Positions 1 through 6,057 are shown, numbered from the stretch's first letter. The stretch: 7,987 nt of DNA from Nitrospiraceae bacterium (GCA_005793285.1 SXPO01000084.1:1-7987); one strand, 5' to 3'. Translations and numbers: made by a program. Notes: generated from the letters alone by a model not told the origin.

Positions 1-78
1 CGACTGCCCCTGTTTCCACCGCTGCCACAGGTCCGCTTTCTGGGCCGCAGACAAGCCCGGCCGCCCCATCTGTCCCAT
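1..78 (-). CDS. IS30-family transposase, N-terminal fragment (runs off left edge)
   Basis: Reading the minus strand from an ATG at 78-76 gives 26 residues, beginning MGQMGRPGLSAAQ and continuing with KADLWQRWKQGQS, before the window ends. This is the typical start of an IS30-family transposase, whose N-terminal helix-turn-helix begins with a GRPGLS..QK..LW..W..G pattern. A purine-rich stretch (GGAGTGGGAGGGGG) just upstream can serve as ribosome binding site. A second in-frame ATG at 69-67 is an alternative start. The catalytic DDE part lies outside the window, so whether the gene is intact cannot be judged. Family assignment rests on a short but characteristic segment recognised by eye. Confidence 0.72.
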   Translation of the reverse strand, partial: MGQMGRPGLSAAQKADLWQRWKQGQS

Positions 79-140
79 CACGATCCCCCTCCCACTCCAC
101 TGTACCCCAGAGGGTGTTGCATTGATCGCTTGAACCTACC
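1..140 (-). mobile_element. IS30-family insertion sequence, upstream end only
   Basis: The element comprises the transposase start plus its short leader and outer end. The terminal inverted repeat probably lies within about 113-140, where GGTGTTGCATTGATCGCTTG is followed by AACC; this looks like the conserved end of many IS30-family elements as I remember them. The exact border is uncertain by several bases. Directly beyond it, IS3-family orfA coding sequence begins abruptly at about 138-141. This suggests that the IS30 element inserted into, or replaced, the left part of an IS3 element. The other end and any target duplication lie outside the window. Confidence 0.55.
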
Positions 141-170
141 GCCAGGTACTTTGCGCGAGAGTCCCTGTGA
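141..170 (+). pseudogene. IS3 orfA, 3' remnant
   Basis: In the frame starting at 141 the sequence reads ARYFARESL and then TGA at 168-170. The ending YFARE.. is typical of the C-terminus of IS3-family OrfA, the helix-turn-helix subunit of the transposase. The TGA overlaps the GTG start of orfB (GTGA), and orfB lies in the -1 frame relative to orfA. This is the arrangement used by IS3 elements for programmed -1 frameshifting to an OrfAB fusion. Only nine codons survive before the IS30 junction, so the gene is dead here. Confidence 0.6.
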
Positions 171-1029
171 GATATGCCTTTATCCGGACACAGGAAGCGG
201 TGCATCGCGTGACGCGCTTGTGCGCGGCGCTAGCCGTGAGCCGAAGTGGGTACTATGCCTGGCGAGATCGCCCGGCGAGTGCTCGCGCGGTGGCGGATCA
301 GCGGCTGCTCCCTGAATTGTGCCGCCTGCATCAGCAAGCGCGCGAAGAGTACGGGGCCATTAAACTATGGCAGGCCTTGACGCAAACCGGGGTGTCGTGT
401 GGGCGGCATCGTGTAGCACGCCTCCGAAGACTCGCGGGCCTGGAAGCACGGCGCGTCCGCCGGTTCCGCGTCAGCGTGGAACGGCATCAGCTGCCGCCGC
501 CCGCACCCAATGTGTTGGAGCAACGCTTTGTGACGACCGCCCTCAATCGGATCTGGGTGGGTGATATCACGGCGGTGCCGACGCAGGCGGGCTGGCTTTA
601 TGTGGCCGTGCTCCTGGATCTGTATTCACGGCGGGTGATCGGGTGGGCGATGAGTGCCAAGCCGGATCAACAGCTCACGCTGGAGGCCTTGGCCATGGCG
701 GTACGCCAGCGGCGGATTCAGCCGGGCCTCATCCATCACACGGATCGGGGTGCCCAATACAGTGCCCTGGCGTATCAGCGGCAACTCACGACACTGGGGC
801 TGCCGCCCAGCATGAGCCGAAAAGGAAACTGTTACGACAATGCGGTGGCGGAAAGTTTCTTCAGCATCCTCAAGAATGAGTTGGTCCATCACCAGCGGTA
901 TCGCACCCGAGACGACGCGAGCCGGGAGATCTTTGCGTCATTGAAGGGTTCTACAATCGCCAGCGGCTGCATCAGAGCCTGGGCTATCTGACGCCGCTGG
1001 AATTCGAGCGACGGGTCAGTGACTCTTAA
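167..1029 (+). pseudogene. IS3-family transposase orfB, frameshifted near the C-terminus
   Basis: OrfB is the DDE integrase-type catalytic subunit of an IS3 transposase. From the GTG at 167 the protein opens with RYAFI, followed by an HTH_21-like segment (GYYAW, EYGAIKLWQAL) and the retroviral-integrase core. The catalytic residues are D133 (WVGDITAVPT), D193 (HHTDRGAQY) and E229 (NAVAESFF); D and E are separated by 35 residues, the family spacing. After IFA (residues 255-257), near base 938, the frame is lost. The reading then runs to a stop at 991 as SLKGSTIASG.., while the expected ending IEGFYNRQRLHQSLGYLTPL continues in the frame starting at 940 and ends in TAA at 1027-1029. A single missing base explains this. 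The catalytic triad is intact, but the conserved tail is scrambled. Sequencing error cannot be excluded. Confidence 0.88.
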
Positions 1030-1034
1030 CCTGG

Positions 1035-1059
1035 TGTCCACAAAACCAGGGGTAGCTCA
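1035..1059 (+). repeat. Probable right terminal inverted repeat of the IS3 remnant
   Basis: It begins with TGTCCACAAAACCAGGGG six bases after the orfB stop and ends TAGCTCA. The position just beyond orfB, the TGTCCAC start, the G-run and the CA terminus all fit IS3-family right ends. The matching left end is not in the window, so the repeat cannot be verified by pairing. Confidence 0.55.
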
Positions 1060-1379
1060 GGAGTCTTTTCTAATCGCGCGACGCAATGCAATCCCAGCCC
1101 TCCAGCTTCGCGCCTGTCCTCACATACCACCCCGCGCGCTTCACATCTCACATTTCATGCCTTCTTGCTTTCGTGGCGCGGGGCTGTGGCTCAGAGCGAA
1201 CGTCGCCGGAGGAGCGGGCCTCATTCCCCAGCCCCGCGCAGACGAGTCGACGCAAAAAAACAAAACAACTGTGCCGGGAGTCTTTTTAAGGGTGACAGGC
1301 CCTTCGTGGGCGGCGTATATGTGATACTCGGAGTCGAACCTCGACAGGGCCTTGGGACATCGACGGAGACGGCTGATTC
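1060..1379. other. Gene-free stretch between the IS remnant and rnhA
   Basis: No convincing gene is seen here; the short open frames lack recognisable protein character. The stretch holds one long GC-rich inverted repeat (listed separately), a run of seven A at about 1254-1260, and a 10-base direct repeat GGAGTCTTTT at 1060-1069 and 1277-1286. A sequence TGTGATACT (about 1320-1328) has the look of an extended -10 element for rnhA, but no good -35 box precedes it at the right distance. GGAG at about 1365-1368 is the likely ribosome binding site of rnhA. Confidence 0.5.
1176..1239. repeat. Long GC-rich inverted repeat (possible stem-loop)
   Basis: The arm GCGCGGGGCTGTGG (1176-1189) pairs with CCCCAGCCCCGCGC (1226-1239) in 13 of 14 positions, leaving a 36-base loop. 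There is no T-run directly after it; the A-run begins about 14 bases later, so it does not look like a standard rho-independent terminator for the plus strand. It might be a structured leader, part of a small RNA or a decayed repeat. Function unknown. Confidence 0.5.
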
Positions 1380-1871
1380 ATGATTGAAATCTATACGGAT
1401 GGCGCCTGTAGCGGCAATCCTGGGCCTGGCGGATGGGGCGCGCTGCTGCGCATCAGCCAAATCGAAACGGAGCTGTGCGGCGGCGAGCCTGCGACCACGA
1501 ACAATCGCATGGAGCTGCTTGCCGTGATTGAAGCCCTGCAGTCGCTCACAGAGCCGGTTGAGGCGCAGGTCTACACCGATTCGCAGTATGTGCAAAAGGG
1601 CATCAGCGAATGGATCCACAGTTGGAAGCTGCGAGGCTGGAAAACGGCCGCCAAGGAGCCAGTCAAGAATGCAGACTTGTGGCGTCGCCTGGATGCCTTG
1701 GCTGCCGGCCATACCATCGAATGGCGCTGGGTCAAGGGCCATGCAGGCCACCCGGACAACGAACGGGCAGACGCGCTGGCCCGCGCCGGACTGGAACAGG
1801 CGCGCCAATCAGGCAAGGCCATCGGCGGCACAGCCAAAGAAGACAACAACTGGACCGGCAGTCTGTTCTGA
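1380..1871 (+). CDS. rnhA: Ribonuclease HI
   Basis: RNase HI cleaves the RNA strand of RNA-DNA hybrids in the cytoplasm, removing R-loops and primers. The 163-residue protein has the usual bacterial length and all active-site residues: D7 ([15 protein letters not shown]), E45 ([12 protein letters not shown]), D67 (VYTDSQYV), H121 ([13 protein letters not shown]) and D131. The basic handle region ([20 protein letters not shown], residues 78-97) is present as in the E. coli enzyme. The ATG at 1380 is chosen because the D-containing first strand begins three residues later and GGAG lies about 11 bases upstream. It is the only intact plus-strand gene here, and it converges on nirA with 59 bases between the two stop codons. 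It is a housekeeping gene with no evident link to the nitrogen genes. The final 14 or so residues are poorly conserved tail. Confidence 0.97.
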   Translation: MIEIYTDGACSGNPGPGGWGALLRISQIETELCGGEPATTNNRMELLAVIEALQSLTEPVEAQVYTDSQYVQKGISEWIHSWKLRGWKTAAKEPVKNADLWRRLDALAAGHTIEWRWVKGHAGHPDNERADALARAGLEQARQSGKAIGGTAKEDNNWTGSLF

Positions 1872-1930
1872 TTGCTCAATGATCCTTCCAGACCCGCTCG
1901 TTTTCCTTCACAGACCGTCCATTCCACTGA

Positions 1931-3490
1931 TCAAGCAGCCGTCGCATTCGGCACCTCCTTGCTAAGCGCAGGCTTCTTGACCCCTCCCCTCACCCGATGC
2001 ATCTTCTCTCTCGCGTGATAGGGCACGAGCCCTTCCAGCACCATCGGCAGCCTGTCGCAGGGCACATCCTCCATAATCTTGACCGCCAGCTTGGGGTCGG
2101 GACCTGATCGGCCCCCCACATAGATATCAACCGCATCGACCACCTTTCCCTCAATCTTGGCCTTCTTGCCCAAGAGGCCGATATCCGCCACGAGGTGGTT
2201 GCCGCAGGCAGCGGGGCAGCCGGACCAATGCATGGTGATCGGCTTGACCGTGCTCCCCAGGCGAGCCTCCAGCGCCTTCGCCGTTTCCACCGCCCGACCC
2301 TTGGTTTCGATGACCGCCAGATTGCAGTAGTCGCTGCCGACGCAGCTCACCAGCCCCTTATAGACCGGCGAGGGGTTATAGGCGAATTGCTTCACCAGCG
2401 GCTCACGATCGAGGTCGCCGATCTTCCGGTCTGACACGTTCGTGATGATCAGGGCCTGCGCCGGGGAAATCCTGACCTCCCCTGTTCCATACTTCTCTAC
2501 TAAGGCTGCAATCTTGGCCAGGTCATCATGTGTGATACGGCCTACCAAGACCTTGAGCCCCACATAGTTCATGCCCGGTTGTCTTTGCCGATAGATGCCA
2601 ATATGACTCTTCTCGACTATTTTTCGCGCATCGACGCCAGCCGGCGACAGTTTCTTTCCTATTCGCGTTTCCACTTCTTCCCGGAACCGGCTTTCGCCCC
2701 ATTCCTCCAGCAAGAAGGCCAGCCTTGCTTGGGTCCGATTCTCTCTCGATCCATGCTCCCGGAATATTTCAATGATTGCACGACTCACGGCCAAGGCGTC
2801 CCCCTCGGTCACAAAGATATCCAGCGGCGTAGCGATCCGATACCCGCCGGACCCGAGCTTGCCACCAGCCAACACGTTATACCCAAGCCTCCTACCCTGG
2901 CCATCGTCGTGATAGGCCGGCACAAGGGCCAAGTCTTGGGTTTCCATGTGGACACAGTTGTCAGGGCAGCCTGTGACCGCCACGTTGAACTTTCGCGGCA
3001 GGTTCGAATAGGCCGGATTGCCCAGGATCTCTTCGTTGATGGCCCGCACGAGTGGCGTCGCGTCCGACACCTCATCCGGACTCAGCCCGGCAACCGGGCA
3101 GGTCATAACGCCTCGCACGTTGTCCATGCCGGTTTGGAGGGAGGTCAGCCCCACCTCGTCCATCTTGGCAAAAACCGATGGCACGTCTTCGATCTTAATC
3201 TGCCGGAGCTGTATTTGTTGCCTCGTCGTGAGGTCCAAGACGCCGTTGCCGTAGGTCCCGGCGATGGCAGCCAGCGCCTTCAGTTGGTATGAGCCGGTCT
3301 TACCGCCCGGTATCCGCACCCGGATCATGAAGAAGCCCGGGGTGGGATTGCGCAAAAAGAGGCCGTACCATTTCAGACGCTGGACATCGTCCTCCGGGAT
3401 CGATTCCCATCCCGTTTTGGCGTACTGCGCGATCATCTCCTTCACCGCCAACCCGTCACGCTCCGCTTTGAGGGCCTCGATTTTGTTCAT
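1931..3490 (-). CDS. nirA: Ferredoxin-dependent assimilatory nitrite reductase
   Basis: This 519-residue protein belongs to the siroheme and 4Fe-4S nitrite/sulfite reductase family, which performs six-electron reductions; for nitrite, the product is ammonium and the donor is usually reduced ferredoxin. Cluster and siroheme ligands are visible as C383-x5-C389 (SCVGSDYCNLA) and C425-x3-C429 (HWSGCPAACGNH). Other family landmarks are LTTRQQIQLR (residues 87-96, anion-binding Arg), RGVMTCPVAG (126-135) and LPRKFNVAVTGC (164-175, Arg/Lys at the substrate site). The family's two ferrodoxin-like and two catalytic repeats are spanned in full. The ATG at 3490-3488 is supported by GAGGGG about 6 bases upstream and by its 4-base overlap with the upstream winged-helix gene. 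Sulfite reductase is the alternative within the fold, but the upstream FNT channel and the nearby nitrogen genes favour nitrite. No clear terminator is seen after the stop. Confidence 0.93.
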   Translation of the reverse strand: MNKIEALKAERDGLAVKEMIAQYAKTGWESIPEDDVQRLKWYGLFLRNPTPGFFMIRVRIPGGKTGSYQLKALAAIAGTYGNGVLDLTTRQQIQLRQIKIEDVPSVFAKMDEVGLTSLQTGMDNVRGVMTCPVAGLSPDEVSDATPLVRAINEEILGNPAYSNLPRKFNVAVTGCPDNCVHMETQDLALVPAYHDDGQGRRLGYNVLAGGKLGSGGYRIATPLDIFVTEGDALAVSRAIIEIFREHGSRENRTQARLAFLLEEWGESRFREEVETRIGKKLSPAGVDARKIVEKSHIGIYRQRQPGMNYVGLKVLVGRITHDDLAKIAALVEKYGTGEVRISPAQALIITNVSDRKIGDLDREPLVKQFAYNPSPVYKGLVSCVGSDYCNLAVIETKGRAVETAKALEARLGSTVKPITMHWSGCPAACGNHLVADIGLLGKKAKIEGKVVDAVDIYVGGRSGPDPKLAVKIMEDVPCDRLPMVLEGLVPYHAREKMHRVRGGVKKPALSKEVPNATAA

Positions 3491-3705
3491 GTTCCCCTCT
3501 TCAATGACACACGATAGTCAGCCCCGGCTCGTTCGAGCACCACAAAACCGGCGCGATTGAGGCGGTCGACGATTGAAAAGACCGTGACCCAGTCCAGCCC
3601 AGGCAACCGGGTCAAGTCCTCGAGCGAACTCGCGCCGCACTCACGCAGCCGTTGTACCACACGATCCTCGTTCGACATCACAGCATGATCAATCATGGTC
3701 CCCAT
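3487..3705 (-). CDS. Small winged helix-turn-helix protein coupled to nirA
   Basis: I do not recognise a named family for this 72-residue protein. Its predicted layout is a helix (about 12-24, NEDRVVQRLRECG), a second helix (SSLEDLTRLPG), a likely recognition helix (DWVTVFSIVDRLNRAGFV, about 38-55) and a beta-wing (VVLERAGADYRVSLK). This is the pattern of a MarR/FaeA-like winged helix and little else. The TGA overlaps the nirA ATG as ATGA (3487-3490), indicating translational coupling. A strong AGGAGG about 9 bases upstream supports the ATG at 3705; Met10 lacks a ribosome binding site. It begins 30 bases after the nirC stop. By context it may regulate the nitrite genes or serve as a small partner; with no sensor domain, the signal is unknown. 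Confidence is high that it is a gene and moderate for the fold. Confidence 0.8.
   Translation of the reverse strand: MGTMIDHAVMSNEDRVVQRLRECGASSLEDLTRLPGLDWVTVFSIVDRLNRAGFVVLERAGADYRVSLKRGT
3684..3697. promoter_or_regulatory. Palindrome at the start of the winged-helix gene (possible operator)
   Basis: CATGAT and ATCATG form a perfect 6-2-6 dyad within the first codons of the small winged-helix gene. A homodimeric winged-helix protein could bind such a site, but the position inside the coding sequence and the short arms leave chance as a good explanation. Confidence 0.2.
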
Positions 3706-3735
3706 GGCTCCCTCCCTCCTGTTCGACTCCGGTGA

Positions 3736-4563
3736 TCAGCAGGCCTCCCGTGCCGGAATGGCACGCGGCAGTTCTCTTGCCTCTGCCTGATTAACGGTAT
3801 AGGGACTCGCCAGCCAGTACAGACCACCGACGAACAGCCCACCACCGACGATGTTTCCCACTACGACATAGAACTGGTTGTACCAGTAGCCTGTCCAGCT
3901 GACAGCGGGCGCGTGGGGGAGAAACAGCGCCATGCCCAGCAGCGATTGGTTGGCGACACTATGCTCGAATCCAGTGCCGATAAAGGCGAACAGGCACCAG
4001 AAGATCAGCATGATCTTGGCCGCATCGTTTGTCGTCCGCCCGGAGGTCCAGACAGCCAGGCAGACGAGCCAGTTGCACAGAAGACCCCGGAGAAACAGCT
4101 CCCACGCCGGCAGCGACATCTTCATGGCCGCCACGTTTCCGATCAGCTCGGCCTGCGGTCCCTTGGACAGGACTCCCGATTGGACGACCAGCCAAGCCAG
4201 CGCCAGCGAGCCGACGAGATTGCCGACCCAGGACCAGACGTTGAGCTGCGCCACTTGGGTCCAGGTGAGGCTGCGCGACAGCCCGCCGATGACTCCAGTC
4301 ATGTTGTTGCCGGTAAACAACTCCGATCCGGCGAAGATCACCAAGGTGAGGGCGATCCCAAACGACACGCCCATCACCAGCTTCAGTACCGGCGATCCAG
4401 CCGTGGCCAGCGGCCCGCCGACACTGAAAATCAAGGCGATGCCGAATCCCACATAGACGCCAGCCAAAGCCGAGAGAATGAGGTAGCGTGACAGCGAAAC
4501 CTCCAGGAACCGATGTTTCTTCGCCGCCAACGATGCAATCCGCTCGTGATCCGTCGTATACAT
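3736..4563 (-). CDS. nirC: Formate/nitrite transporter (FNT) family channel, probably nitrite
   Basis: FNT proteins are homopentameric inner-membrane channels for formate, nitrite or related small anions. This 275-residue protein has about six hydrophobic segments and the family marks: ELFTGNNM (81-88), a conserved Lys in AAMKMSLPAW (Lys148), RGLLCNWLVCLAVW (159-172), GFEHSVAN with the central pore histidine (His201), and VGNIVGGGLFVGG near the C-terminus. The ATG at 4563-4561 is preferred because AAGGAGGAG sits just upstream; the earlier in-frame ATG at 4581 has no good ribosome site and would translate this Shine-Dalgarno sequence. The gene is followed after 30 bases by the winged-helix gene and then nirA, so nitrite import feeding NirA is the natural reading. 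Formate transport cannot be excluded from sequence alone. Confidence 0.92.
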   Translation of the reverse strand: MYTTDHERIASLAAKKHRFLEVSLSRYLILSALAGVYVGFGIALIFSVGGPLATAGSPVLKLVMGVSFGIALTLVIFAGSELFTGNNMTGVIGGLSRSLTWTQVAQLNVWSWVGNLVGSLALAWLVVQSGVLSKGPQAELIGNVAAMKMSLPAWELFLRGLLCNWLVCLAVWTSGRTTNDAAKIMLIFWCLFAFIGTGFEHSVANQSLLGMALFLPHAPAVSWTGYWYNQFYVVVGNIVGGGLFVGGLYWLASPYTVNQAEARELPRAIPAREAC

Positions 4564-4566
4564 CGA

Positions 4567-4575
4567 CTCCTCCTT
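4567..4575 (-). promoter_or_regulatory. Ribosome binding site deciding the nirC start
   Basis: AAGGAGGAG on the minus strand lies a few bases before the ATG at 4563. It falls inside the open frame if translation is begun at 4581, which argues for the shorter protein. Confidence 0.75.
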
Positions 4576-4593
4576 TGTCATCGCTAGAATCCC

Positions 4594-4642
4594 AAAAACA
4601 CAACGGCGCCCGTCTTCCCGAATAGGAGACGGACGCCGTTGT
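4594..4642 (-). terminator. Rho-independent terminator or attenuator between cynS and nirC
   Basis: The arms at 4600-4615 (ACAACGGCGCCCGTCT) and 4627-4642 (AGACGGACGCCGTTGT) are complementary in 15 of 16 positions around an 11-base loop. On the minus strand the hairpin is followed by GTTTTTGGG (T-run at 4598-4594). It lies 71 bases downstream of the cynS stop, in the right orientation to end the importer-cynS transcript. It also lies only about 30 bases ahead of nirC. Any nirC promoter must therefore sit upstream of or inside the hairpin, or nirC is reached by readthrough, which would make the hairpin an attenuator. Confidence 0.8.
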
Positions 4643-4672
4643 CCGCGTTACATCGCTCTCTGTTGTTATGCG

Positions 4673-4694
4673 GCAGGAACGCCATTGTTCCCGC
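4673..4694. promoter_or_regulatory. Dyad GGAAC-N6-GTTCC just after cynS
   Basis: GGAAC (4676-4680) and GTTCC (4687-4691) are perfect inverted arms with a 6-base spacer, and outer GC pairs extend the arms to 7 of 8 matching positions. The dyad sits between the cynS stop and the terminator hairpin, roughly 110-130 bases ahead of nirC. A transcription-factor site for a nirC promoter is conceivable; a small RNA hairpin is equally possible. I see no clear sigma-70 or sigma-54 promoter beside it. Confidence 0.3.
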
Positions 4695-4712
4695 ACCAGA
4701 CCCTGACTGGAA

Positions 4713-5153
4713 CTAGAAGGTCTTGTACTCCAGCCACTTCCCGTTCAGCGTAATTTTGCAGCGGGCTTCGCCCTGGCTGCCGGTCACCTTTTCCATGTCG
4801 AGCGTAAAGTCGATTGCGCTCATGATGCCATCGCCGAACATTTCGTTCGCCTGCTCGCGCATCGAGTCTCCATACACCCCGATGATCTCCATCAAGCGAT
4901 ACTTGAACGGATCGGTCGCATTCGGGAAATCGGTGCGAACCGGGAATTTGCTCAGCGACGCGGTGAGCTCTGCATCCAGCCCCAACAAGTCGCCAACTTT
5001 CTTCGCGTCCTCAGCCGGCAGCTTGTGGGTTCCCTGCAACACCGCGGCGACGAACGTGGGATTTCGCCCGACCGCTTTGGCCACCTCCGCAATCGTGACC
5101 TTCTTCTCCAACCTCTTGGCTTTAATCACGTCCCTCGGCTTCTTCGCTTCCAT
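4713..5153 (-). CDS. cynS: Cyanate hydratase (cyanase)
   Basis: CynS converts cyanate and bicarbonate to carbamate and CO2; carbamate then decays to ammonia and CO2. The enzyme is a cytoplasmic homodecamer. The 146-residue protein has the N-terminal helix-turn-helix-like domain (residues about 10-70, TIAEVAKAVGRNPTFVAAVL) and the C-terminal cyanase domain. The catalytic residues Arg86 and Glu89 (KYRLMEIIGVYGDSM) and Ser112 (FGDGIMSAIDF) match Arg96, Glu99 and Ser122 of E. coli. It ends in the usual LEYKTF-type tail. The ATG at 5153-5151 is chosen because AAGGAGGA lies about 7 bases upstream; a GTG immediately before it is in frame but less likely. The gene lies 52 bases after the importer ATPase and is probably co-transcribed with it. 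This resembles cyanobacterial cynABDS and supports cyanate as an imported substrate. Confidence 0.97.
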   Translation of the reverse strand: MEAKKPRDVIKAKRLEKKVTIAEVAKAVGRNPTFVAAVLQGTHKLPAEDAKKVGDLLGLDAELTASLSKFPVRTDFPNATDPFKYRLMEIIGVYGDSMREQANEMFGDGIMSAIDFTLDMEKVTGSQGEARCKITLNGKWLEYKTF

Positions 5154-5160
5154 CACATGC

Positions 5161-5168
5161 TCCTCCTT
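5161..5168 (-). promoter_or_regulatory. Ribosome binding site of cynS
   Basis: AAGGAGGA on the minus strand, 7 bases before the ATG at 5153. An out-of-frame ATG-TGA at 5158-5153 overlaps the true start but stands too close to this site to be used efficiently. Confidence 0.7.
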
Positions 5169-5205
5169 TGTTGGTGCAACTGCGCACAGGTCGACCCTTG
5201 CTGCT

Positions 5206-6054
5206 TCAAAACCTCACGACGAGCGGCGCGGCCTCCGACAACTCCCCCTGCGTGCCCCTCTCACTCGCCACTCCGTGCGCGGCGTGACGGACGAGAAAAT
5301 GAATTACATGGTTCCTGATCTTGTAGTAATGGGGATGTTCGATGACCGTATCTCTCGACCTGGGGCGAGGAATCGTCACATCCACAATCTCCGCCACGTG
5401 CGATGAGGGCCCGTTCGTCATGAGCATGATGCGGTCGGACAAGAGAATGGCCTCGTCCACATCGTGCGTGACCATAAATACCGTGTTGCGCGTGGCATTC
5501 CACATCTGGACCAACTCCTCTTGAATGACTCCTCTGGTCAGCGCATCGATCTGGGCAAAGGGCTCATCCAGCAACAACACCTTGGGCTCGATTGAAAAGG
5601 CCCTGGCGAGACCGACTCGCTGCTTCATGCCCCCCGATAGGGCGATCGGCCGCTTATCCTCAGCCCCCTTGAGGCCGACTAACGCAATGTACTTATGCAC
5701 ATGTGCGACCACCTCTTTGTGCCCCCAATCCGGGTAGGCTGACCGGACAGCCAGGGCGATGTTCTCGAACACCGTCATCCAGGGCATGAGGGCAAAATTC
5801 TGGAAGACCACCATCCGGTCCAATCCGGGCCCTGACACCTCACGCCCGTTCAAGATCACTCCCCCCTCCGACAGGGTTTCCAACCCGGCGATGATGTTGA
5901 GCAGGGTGCTCTTGCCGCATCCCGAGTGGCCGATCACGGTGACAAACTCGCCCTTCTCGACTTTCAAGGTCACGTCTTTGAAGATACAGACCTCTCCACT
6001 TCCAGCATGACCGGGGAAAAACTTGCTCACATGGTCAACAACAAGAAATGACAT
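5206..6054 (-). CDS. ABC importer ATPase, NrtD/CynD/SsuB type
   Basis: This is the ATP-hydrolysing subunit of an importer of the nitrate/cyanate/sulfonate/taurine class, acting at the inner face of the membrane. The 282-residue protein has Walker A GHSGCGKST (42-50), Q-loop Gln85 (VVFQNFAL), signature LSGGMKQR (139-146), Walker B VLLLDEPF (159-166) and switch His197 (VTHDVDEA). The D-loop region reads DEPFAQIDALTR, where relatives usually have DEPFGALDALTR; the key Asp is kept. There is no fused binding-protein domain as in NrtC. The last 25 or so residues look like a nonconserved tail. The start at 6054 has GGAG about 6 bases upstream and lies 3 bases after the permease stop, so the two are tightly linked. 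Cyanate is favoured by the following cynS; nitrate or nitrite remain possible. Confidence 0.94.
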   Translation of the reverse strand: MSFLVVDHVSKFFPGHAGSGEVCIFKDVTLKVEKGEFVTVIGHSGCGKSTLLNIIAGLETLSEGGVILNGREVSGPGLDRMVVFQNFALMPWMTVFENIALAVRSAYPDWGHKEVVAHVHKYIALVGLKGAEDKRPIALSGGMKQRVGLARAFSIEPKVLLLDEPFAQIDALTRGVIQEELVQMWNATRNTVFMVTHDVDEAILLSDRIMLMTNGPSSHVAEIVDVTIPRPRSRDTVIEHPHYYKIRNHVIHFLVRHAAHGVASERGTQGELSEAAPLVVRF

Positions 6055-6057
6055 GGG

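Larger units (their letters stand above)
141..1059 (+). mobile_element. IS3-family insertion sequence remnant, left part missing
   Basis: The remnant contains the last codons of orfA, a frameshifted orfB and a right end. After the orfB stop (1027-1029), the sequence TGTCCACAAAACCAGGGG continues to TAGCTCA at 1059. This has the form of an IS3-family right terminal repeat, ending in CA. The left terminal repeat and nearly all of orfA are absent because the IS30 end abuts at about 140. With orfA truncated and orfB frameshifted, the element should not transpose by itself. I did not assign a subgroup within IS3. Confidence 0.72.

Noticed and set aside
1176..1240. GGGGCTGTGGCTCAG resembling a tRNA 5' end
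   Set aside because: No anticodon arm or T-arm follows at the right spacing; the segment is better described as a simple long inverted repeat.
1321..1360. Minus-strand GGTTCGACTCC resembling a tRNA T-arm
   Set aside because: The flanking bases do not form a five-pair T-stem and no acceptor, D or anticodon arm can be built around it.
1221..1808. Minus-strand open frame of 195 codons opposite rnhA
   Set aside because: It is a shadow of rnhA, which carries every catalytic residue of RNase HI.
1872..1930. Bidirectional terminator between the converging rnhA and nirA
   Set aside because: No convincing hairpin with a T-run on either strand in these 59 bases.
2528..3292. Plus-strand open frame of 254 codons opposite nirA
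   Set aside because: It is a shadow of the nirA codons; no domain or ribosome site seen.
3959..4696. Minus-strand open frame of 245 codons overlapping nirC in another frame
   Set aside because: It spans the terminator hairpin and out-of-frame nirC sequence; its composition is Arg/Gly-rich noise, while the nirC frame shows a full FNT family pattern.
5153..5158. ATG-TGA minimal frame overlapping the cynS start
   Set aside because: It stands only two bases from the Shine-Dalgarno sequence, too close for good initiation, and probably arises by chance from ATGTGATG.
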